From the NCBI GenBank assembly GCA_913053665.1, contig CAJXGR010000082.1:1-10451 (forward strand): DNA of 10,451 bases, read 5' to 3'. Made by a program: the position numbers and the translations under genes. This DNA comes from an uncultured Spirochaetia bacterium (lineage in GTDB: Bacteria > Spirochaetota > UBA6919). The notes under the pieces are model-generated. The model worked only from the letters and a program-made list of their open reading frames with translations, made no database searches and was not told the origin of the DNA. Of the stretch, positions 4,955-10,451 are shown piece after piece; within the stretch, counting starts at the first letter, position 1; each line of letters opens with the position of its first letter.

Positions 4955-5013
4955 AAGCCTACAGTCCATAGAATTAGCTATGAATAGGCGAGAATACGCC
5001 TACCTGTAGGCTT
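4955..5013. other. 59-base element with three-way-junction (cruciform) potential
   Basis: Outer arms AAGCCTACAG (4955-4964) and CTGTAGGCTT (5004-5013) are a perfect 10-base inverted repeat. Between them are two perfect hairpins: CATAG/CTATG (4967-4971 and 4978-4982, loop of 6) and TAGGCG/CGCCTA (4985-4990 and 4997-5002, loop of 6). Nearly every base outside the loops is paired. The element starts 10 bases after the stop of the oxidoreductase gene, so it could stabilise or end that transcript, but on that strand no U-run follows. On the plus strand it is followed by TTTTA, yet no plus-strand gene ends nearby. It could also be a mobile or recombination-related structure. Confidence 0.55.
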
Positions 5014-5022
5014 TTATAGGGT

Positions 5023-8000
5023 TTACATCAAGATCCGTTCAATCCCATCCTTCTCAACGTCTTTTAGAAACTTTTTCTGCCAGTGTTTCCCCCAGAGCTT
5101 TTCACAGAGATGTACTGCCAAGTGTTTTCCCTTAATGGATATACCGTTATCAATCTTGGAGAGTCCTTGTACACAACTGGGACAGGTGGTCAAGACGGTG
5201 GCTTTATTAGTCTCCATAGGAGAATACGTGGTGATATGATGAGTTTTCCTTTCCCTCAGTTGGTTTGAGATATGGGGAGTCGATAAAGCCAAGGTTCCTC
5301 CGTCCCCACAGCAGTTGGGGGTTGTGGAAGGCTTTGTCTTAAAGAAGGTGTCAAAGGTCTCGTCATGGCCAAACTTCTTCATGGGAGAGTGACAGGGCTC
5401 ATGATAGAGGAGTGGATCTTTCTCCGGCTCAAACTCATAGAGGCTTTCAGCTTTTATATACTCGTTGATCTCGATCAGTTCGGATCCGTCAAAGATGTTC
5501 TGCAAGTCATAGGTGTCTAGCATCTCGTAACAGGTTCCACAGGATATGATCACACTCTTGATGTCCATATAGCTCATGGTATCCGCGATTCGATGGAATA
5601 TAACCTTGTTCTCATGGCCCTTCATCTCGGCGATTTCGGTCTTTCCGTTGGCTAACATGGGGAATCCACAGCATAGAAACTCTGGAGGAATAACCACTTG
5701 AACCCCTGCATAGTAGAGTAGGGCAATGGTGGCGATGCTTATGTCGGGAAACATCCTCTCTGAGCCACAACCTGGAAAGTAAAAAACACTCTTCTTAATG
5801 GGCATATCAGGGTGCTGGAAGGTGAAAAAAGTACTCTGACCCTTAAGCTTCAAGTGTTCACGGATGGATAACTGCCCAGCATCCGGGTATTTAGCCTTCA
5901 GCATCTCATTGGTTTTGGGAGCGATAAGCTTTGTGAGTCTCGTAAACGGCTTGTTGAGATAGTGACCAATCCTTTGAGCCGTGAAACCCGCTTTAAGATA
6001 AGCGACTCTCAAAAAGCGATTGATGTAATATCCCCTTTGACCCAGGTATGCGAGAGTCAACCAGGTGATAAACTTGAACTTGTTCCTCTTGCGATCCACC
6101 AGAAGTTTTCTGATGGCCAGGGTGACCTTGCCAAAGTCAATATCCACGGGACAGGGGGCCTCACATTTATGGCATAATGTACAGTGATCTGATATATCGC
6201 GTAACATGTTAAAGTGCCTGAAGCTCAACTTATTGGAGGTTTGAGACTCGTACAGCACCGCCTCAATAATCAATGCCACTCCCTGTATCTTGTTCCTCGG
6301 GTTGTAGAACATGGTCGCTTCGGGGTAGTGAGTGTTACAAACCCCTTTGCAACGGCCACAACGTAAACAGGGTGCGATGGACATGGAGAGGCCTTCAAGG
6401 TCAGCGGCTGTCAGGATAAAGGCTTCCAGTTCCAGGAGGTCGAAGGATGGTGTGTAGACACTATTCAAGGGGAAGTTCGCCCTCAACTTCATCGGGTTAA
6501 ACAGGTCCTCCGGGTCAGCTTTTTCTTTATATTCAGCATAATCCTTGAGTATGTCGTCATCTAAAAAACGCAGTTTGGTGAGACCAATACCATGTTCCCC
6601 GGAGATCACTCCATCCAGCTCTTTGGTCTTGTTGATTATTTCAGCTACTGTCTCATCCGCCTCTTGCATCATTTTGTAGTCGCTGGAGTGGACTGGAACG
6701 TTCACATGGATGTTTCCATCCCCCGCATGCATGTGGGTGGCGATCACTACCTTTTTATCCAAACGCTCATTGATAAGCCCTTTCACATGGCCAATGAGGT
6801 CATCATAGCCATTGAAAGAGTCTTCAAAGTTGCGAATCACATCTTCATCGAAGGAGATATGAAGCTCACCCTCCTGAAACAGTTCAAAGAGACTGCGTTC
6901 CTCATTGGCCCACTTGCTATCACCCTTTAGTACGGACCTGGCCGGCTGATCGATATGGTCTAAATAAGTCTGATAGGTGATCTTGATCGCCTCTATCTGC
7001 TTTTGGAATGTGTCCACCCTTGATGAGAGAAAGCCATTGCCCTCAGAACCATTGTGACCATCACTTTGATCCTTAAGGTAGCCTTCAATATCGCTAATGA
7101 TCTGGATATTGGTTTTAAGGTCTTTATTAATATTAAGGTGATCCACATAATCCGAGAACACAGGGAGTTTATCCACCGTGATCACCACATCCTCATTGAG
7201 TTTGAAGGCATTGGTGTGTTTTGCGATGGCCCCCAGGTTCTTTCTATCCTGCCAGAACAGGTCCCGTGAGAAGTCATCGAGGGCGACAAAGCCCTCTGTA
7301 TTGTAGATCTTCACCATATCCACCATCTGATTGCAGTCCTGAGTGAGCATCTTCCTATCGTTGCCTTCCAGATCAATTAGCAGAACAGCTTTGGGTATTT
7401 CCTTCCGCCCCGACTTATTACGATAATTGATGGCTTTGATATACTTGTCATCAAAGTGTTCCAGAGCCGTCAAAAACACGGTGTCATGGCCTTCAAAAAG
7501 GTTCTTGATGTCAACGATCGCCTTGGATGCATTGATCATGTTATTGCCAAAGAACTCGAGGCAGATGGTTTCCTTGTACTGAAAGGGTTTGTACAAGATG
7601 AACTTAGCAGAAACAATGATCCCATCCCCCCCCTCCTTCTGGATCCCGGGGACTCCACAGAGAGCTTTTTTGGTGACATCCTTTCCCAGACCTCGTTTAC
7701 GTACATCCGTTCCCTTCATCTCAATGCTGTGGAGCTTATTGGGGAAGTTCTGTTGATCGATTTTATAAACGTCATAGACCACGTCATCATCGGGGAGTAT
7801 CTTTCTGTAAGGGTGATTACGACGTTTGACCTCGATGACATCCCCTTGGGCATTGACTATCCGGAAGGAATAGATGTTATCGATCGCTGTACCCCAGATC
7901 ACAGCTTTCTTCCCGCCGGAGTTTTCAGCGATATTCCCTCCAATAGTACAAGCCCAGGCTGATGTGGGGTCTGTGGCAAAGATGAGATTCTCTTTCTTGG

Positions 8001-8766
8001 CGTAGATCACGGCATCTTCCGTCACAACCCCTGATTCTACCTCCAGTATGGGAATCTTGACACCATTTTCATCCACCTCATCGATCCCAACGATATTGAG
8101 GAGCTTTTCGGTGTTAATGATCATGGTGTTTCGGACGACAGGGATCGCCCCCCCCGTGAGGCCTGTTCCCCCCCCCCGTGGGATGATCTTTAGATTGAGA
8201 CGTTTAGCGGCCCGTACCAATCCTCTAATTTCCTCAATGGTATCAGGATAGACCACAACACTGGGATACTCAACCCGCCAGTCTGTTGCGTCCGTTGCGT
8301 GGGAAACTTTATCCAGTGCGGTGAACTTGATATTCTTTTCAGCCGTCACCTCCAATAGAGTGGATAGTATTTTCCTGCGTTGCTTTTTCTCAAGTTCAAA
8401 GCGGGCGAAAAAGTCTTCTTTAACCTTCCTGGTCTTCTCCACCAGCTTTCGGACCAGTGGACTGCTAACGGACTCCTGGCCCACCCTTCCAATGATCTCA
8501 AGGCGTCGATCGTGAAGCTTTTCGAGCTTTCGCTGCTTCTTCTTGTTCTCAAAGAAGTTATTGAAAATATACGGGTTCCGGTCTATGATGAAAAGGTCAC
8601 CATAAATCTCGAAAAGGAGTTTAGCACTCCGTCCTGTCTTTCGTTGACTTCTCAGTTCGTCTAGAATGTCCCAAGTCTCTTGATCAAAGTACTTTAAGAC
8701 AATCTCTTTATCTGAAAAGGAGGTGTAATTGTAAGGTATTTCTCTATATTTAAAATCTTTTTTCAT
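5023..8766 (-). CDS. DUF3683-type FAD/[4Fe-4S] oxidoreductase (D-2-hydroxyacid dehydrogenase-like)
   Basis: A 1247-residue protein with five parts in order. Residues 1 to about 130 are a DUF3683-like N-terminus (REIPYNYTSFSDKEIV, LRSQRKTGRSAKLLFE). The FAD-binding PCMH domain spans about 160-400, with PRGGGTGLTGG at 196-206 and GGNIAENSGG at 276-285. An FAD-oxidase C-terminal domain follows to about 765 (HMHAGDGNIH at 678-687, SGEHGIGLTKLRFL at 722-735). Two [4Fe-4S] motifs come next (Cys800, 803, 806, 810 and Cys862, 865, 868, 872). Last are two CCG-type domains (PGCG at about 1000, Cys1032-1033, Cys1125, Cys1152-1153, Cys1195, Cys1198). It resembles GlcD/Dld-GlpC fusions, which oxidise 2-hydroxyacids such as D-lactate and pass electrons to the membrane. 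All key residues are present; the substrate is not determined. The Shine-Dalgarno site is weak (GTGAG) and lies in a hairpin loop. Confidence 0.93.
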   Translation of the reverse strand: MKKDFKYREIPYNYTSFSDKEIVLKYFDQETWDILDELRSQRKTGRSAKLLFEIYGDLFIIDRNPYIFNNFFENKKKQRKLEKLHDRRLEIIGRVGQESVSSPLVRKLVEKTRKVKEDFFARFELEKKQRRKILSTLLEVTAEKNIKFTALDKVSHATDATDWRVEYPSVVVYPDTIEEIRGLVRAAKRLNLKIIPRGGGTGLTGGAIPVVRNTMIINTEKLLNIVGIDEVDENGVKIPILEVESGVVTEDAVIYAKKENLIFATDPTSAWACTIGGNIAENSGGKKAVIWGTAIDNIYSFRIVNAQGDVIEVKRRNHPYRKILPDDDVVYDVYKIDQQNFPNKLHSIEMKGTDVRKRGLGKDVTKKALCGVPGIQKEGGDGIIVSAKFILYKPFQYKETICLEFFGNNMINASKAIVDIKNLFEGHDTVFLTALEHFDDKYIKAINYRNKSGRKEIPKAVLLIDLEGNDRKMLTQDCNQMVDMVKIYNTEGFVALDDFSRDLFWQDRKNLGAIAKHTNAFKLNEDVVITVDKLPVFSDYVDHLNINKDLKTNIQIISDIEGYLKDQSDGHNGSEGNGFLSSRVDTFQKQIEAIKITYQTYLDHIDQPARSVLKGDSKWANEERSLFELFQEGELHISFDEDVIRNFEDSFNGYDDLIGHVKGLINERLDKKVVIATHMHAGDGNIHVNVPVHSSDYKMMQEADETVAEIINKTKELDGVISGEHGIGLTKLRFLDDDILKDYAEYKEKADPEDLFNPMKLRANFPLNSVYTPSFDLLELEAFILTAADLEGLSMSIAPCLRCGRCKGVCNTHYPEATMFYNPRNKIQGVALIIEAVLYESQTSNKLSFRHFNMLRDISDHCTLCHKCEAPCPVDIDFGKVTLAIRKLLVDRKRNKFKFITWLTLAYLGQRGYYINRFLRVAYLKAGFTAQRIGHYLNKPFTRLTKLIAPKTNEMLKAKYPDAGQLSIREHLKLKGQSTFFTFQHPDMPIKKSVFYFPGCGSERMFPDISIATIALLYYAGVQVVIPPEFLCCGFPMLANGKTEIAEMKGHENKVIFHRIADTMSYMDIKSVIISCGTCYEMLDTYDLQNIFDGSELIEINEYIKAESLYEFEPEKDPLLYHEPCHSPMKKFGHDETFDTFFKTKPSTTPNCCGDGGTLALSTPHISNQLRERKTHHITTYSPMETNKATVLTTCPSCVQGLSKIDNGISIKGKHLAVHLCEKLWGKHWQKKFLKDVEKDGIERILM

Positions 8767-8797
8767 GGATTCAACTCACTTTTTTATTGATGAATCC
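8767..8797 (-). promoter_or_regulatory. Hairpin next to the oxidoreductase start codon
   Basis: GGATTCA (8767-8773) and TGAATCC (8791-8797) are a perfect 7-base inverted repeat with a 17-base loop. In the minus-strand mRNA the stem ends directly at the ATG, and the only Shine-Dalgarno-like bases (GTGAG) lie in the loop. It may modulate translation initiation. No convincing promoter for this gene is seen between 8798 and 9022. Confidence 0.35.
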
Positions 8798-8934
8798 TAA
8801 AATCTAATGAGCTTAAAGGAGATCGACAAGGGGAGAGGCGATAATTTCTATTAAACTCATGGAATAAACATCATTTAATAGATAGACTTTTCTATGGCTT
8901 GATTCATACCGACAGGTTTAATATTATTATAGCG

Positions 8935-8963
8935 TTGACAATCACTGTTATTTATACTATACT
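8935..8963 (+). promoter_or_regulatory. Near-consensus sigma70 promoter for the transglutaminase-fold gene
   Basis: A perfect -35 TTGACA (8935-8940), a 17-base spacer and TATACT (8958-8963, 5 of 6 matches). The start would fall near 8970, about 53 bases before the ATG at 9023. This is the best promoter in the window. Confidence 0.65.
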
Positions 8964-9022
8964 CTTATGGGTAGAGAGTTCTTTCGTTCTGGAAGACCAT
9001 GAATTATCCTCTGGGATCGTCA

Positions 9023-10451
9023 ATGAAAATCTTGGTTATTATCTCCATCCTACTGATCACACCGGGTTTTCTCTTTTCAGACCACTTCTTTTTAAAGGGT
9101 CATGTGGCATTAACCAATGCTAAAGTAAATATCATCCATAAGATCTCCATCAAAAGACCTGTGAGAAACCTGAAAGTCAGGCTTTACAAGTTTTATAACT
9201 TTACCAATGGGATGAATAAGCAAATCGTTTCCACCTATGAGCCGAAAATCACCCCGAAACCTGAGCTTATAGAGACCTTTGTAGATGATTTGGGGAATAC
9301 CGGTATAGAGATACGGTTCAAGAACGTCCAGTCGGATATCCTTATTGAGACAAGCTTTATATTCGACAATGAGGTTGAACTGTACCCCATCACACGGTTT
9401 TATGGATATCCCTTGAATATTTCTTCTATCCGTCACGTATCCCAGTATTTGAAGGGAACAACATTAGCCCCCATTGACTCAGCCATCCTCAAAAAGCAGG
9501 TGAAGAAGTTAGTGAGTCGTTCCCGTAACGTATTTCAAGCCACCATGAAAATCATTAGCTGGACACAAAATAACATAGAGCTATCCCCTGATGTCACCTA
9601 TGACGAAGGAAACGAAACCTTCAAACAGGCCAAAGGCAATCGTAACGGGATTCTAAACCTCACCCTCGCCATGCTGCGTATTGCCCGTATCCCCTGTCGC
9701 CTTGTCCATGGCCTCTCCATCAATTCGTCCTATCTTTTTCTATCTAAAAAGCGTCCTAGAGAACCCAAACCTTTAGGAGGCGTTGGTGGACACATCCTGT
9801 ATCTCCCGGATCAAAGTAAAGATAATGTAGAGATTCGTTATCCTAAAAGCCTTTACAAGTGGATAGAGGTCTATTTCCCTGATCGAGACTGGGTTCCCTT
9901 TGATCCTCAAACCTCCTTTTTGTTTACCCCGTCCAATTTGCTGCGACAAAATGTCAGCCTGGATAGTGGGGATGGGCTAAGCCAGGGAATCCATTTGCCA
10001 AAGAGATACAGGGTCATCTTTCAGTATTATGTTGAGCTATCCAAAGAAAGAAGCCAACTAACAGTGAATAAGCATCTCCAGGGGGGATCGGGACAGTTTT
10101 TATACCCCAGTCTCAAATCCCGGGATATGAGTTTCGTACAAACCCTTTTTAGAACGTCCAACAAGAAGAGTCACTATAAGCATATACTGAAAGACAAAGA
10201 GATCAGGATTGAGTTTCTCCCCTATACCCTGGACTTTACAGAGAATCGGGAGCAGTTGGAATTGAAGGTATCCCCTGGATTTTATTATTCTCAAAGAATT
10301 AATATCCCAAAACCTTTCTACCTGAAGGAAATTAAACTACCTCTTTTCCGCTTCAATAATGCTCCAAAGGGGAAAGTATGGGTCGAGGTCTATAAAGAAC
10401 TCAAGAATCAACGGGCGCCTGGAAAGCTGATTGCTAAAAGTAAGTTTCTTC
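9023..10451 (+). CDS. Exported transglutaminase-fold protein, probably catalytically dead (runs off right edge)
   Basis: The frame is open from 9023 to the right edge, giving 476 residues. It starts with a Sec signal peptide (MKILVIISILLITPGFLFS, no lipobox), followed by a beta-rich N-terminal domain and a transglutaminase-like core at about 165-300. The core shows the expected LTLAMLRIARIPCRLVHGLS helix-strand (about 213-232), WIEVYFPDRDWVPFDPQTS (280-298) and the Asp294 of the triad. The residue where the catalytic Cys is normally found (G-x-C) is Arg207 in KGNRNG, and the H-A-W histidine is replaced by Tyr278 in YKW. It is therefore probably a non-catalytic, protein-binding version. The rest (about 300-476) is beta-rich and unassigned. 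An in-frame ATG at 8999 (GGAAG very close upstream) is an alternative start. Expression is expected from the promoter at 8935-8963. Confidence 0.8.
   Translation, partial: MKILVIISILLITPGFLFSDHFFLKGHVALTNAKVNIIHKISIKRPVRNLKVRLYKFYNFTNGMNKQIVSTYEPKITPKPELIETFVDDLGNTGIEIRFKNVQSDILIETSFIFDNEVELYPITRFYGYPLNISSIRHVSQYLKGTTLAPIDSAILKKQVKKLVSRSRNVFQATMKIISWTQNNIELSPDVTYDEGNETFKQAKGNRNGILNLTLAMLRIARIPCRLVHGLSINSSYLFLSKKRPREPKPLGGVGGHILYLPDQSKDNVEIRYPKSLYKWIEVYFPDRDWVPFDPQTSFLFTPSNLLRQNVSLDSGDGLSQGIHLPKRYRVIFQYYVELSKERSQLTVNKHLQGGSGQFLYPSLKSRDMSFVQTLFRTSNKKSHYKHILKDKEIRIEFLPYTLDFTENREQLELKVSPGFYYSQRINIPKPFYLKEIKLPLFRFNNAPKGKVWVEVYKELKNQRAPGKLIAKSKFL

Noticed and set aside
8148..8177. C-runs on the plus strand as sequencing errors
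   Set aside because: The reading frame and the conserved Gly-rich FAD motif are intact as written, so the tract lengths are consistent with a correct sequence.
5083..8664. Several plus-strand frames of 61-168 residues opposite the oxidoreductase gene
   Set aside because: They are antisense shadows of a fully supported 1247-residue coding region and show no family features.
8899..9123. 74-residue plus-strand frame with a hydrophobic start
   Set aside because: It begins upstream of the strong promoter, has no recognisable family and overlaps the signal peptide of the transglutaminase-fold protein in another frame.

Overview
The window looks like a chromosomal segment of a Gram-negative-type bacterium with moderate to low GC. 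Sec-type signal peptides and Shine-Dalgarno sites are present, and several promoters fit the sigma70 consensus. The mix of exported ankyrin proteins, many toxin-antitoxin (TA) type modules, a very large FAD/Fe-S oxidoreductase and a transglutaminase-fold protein would suit a spirochaete or a deltaproteobacterium. That placement is an inference with low confidence.

Layout. (1) 1-619, minus: N-terminal part of an AraC/PchR-like regulator that runs off the left edge. (2) 620-887: divergent intergenic region with a good promoter for the gene to its right. (3) 888-4834: an accessory island of small genes. On the plus strand it holds a Uma2-family nuclease-like gene, an MNT-type nucleotidyltransferase (NTase) followed by what looks like a deleted HEPN partner, a RelB/RelE-type pair, a short exported ankyrin protein coupled to a second, complete NTase-HEPN pair, and a longer paralogous ankyrin protein. 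A HicA-HicB pair closes the island on the minus strand. (4) 4835-5022: hicA promoter/operator region and a 59-base element able to fold as a three-way junction. (5) 5023-8766, minus: a 1247-residue FAD- and [4Fe-4S]-binding oxidoreductase of the DUF3683 type. (6) 8767-9022: divergent intergenic region with a near-consensus plus-strand promoter. (7) 9023 to the right edge, plus: an exported transglutaminase-fold protein whose catalytic Cys and His appear to be replaced.

How the parts relate. The island reads as an array of small modules. Three of them (NTase 1, ankyrin 1-NTase 2-HEPN 2, ankyrin 2) are preceded by versions of one short leader repeat with a common core. The two ankyrin genes are recent paralogues: the DNA of their leaders, signal peptides and first repeats is about 90% identical by hand count. 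Recombination between such copies would readily gain or lose modules, which fits the HEPN remnant next to NTase 1. The flanking genes (regulator, oxidoreductase, transglutaminase-fold protein) look like ordinary chromosomal genes. No tRNA, rRNA, CRISPR array, transposase or integrase is visible.
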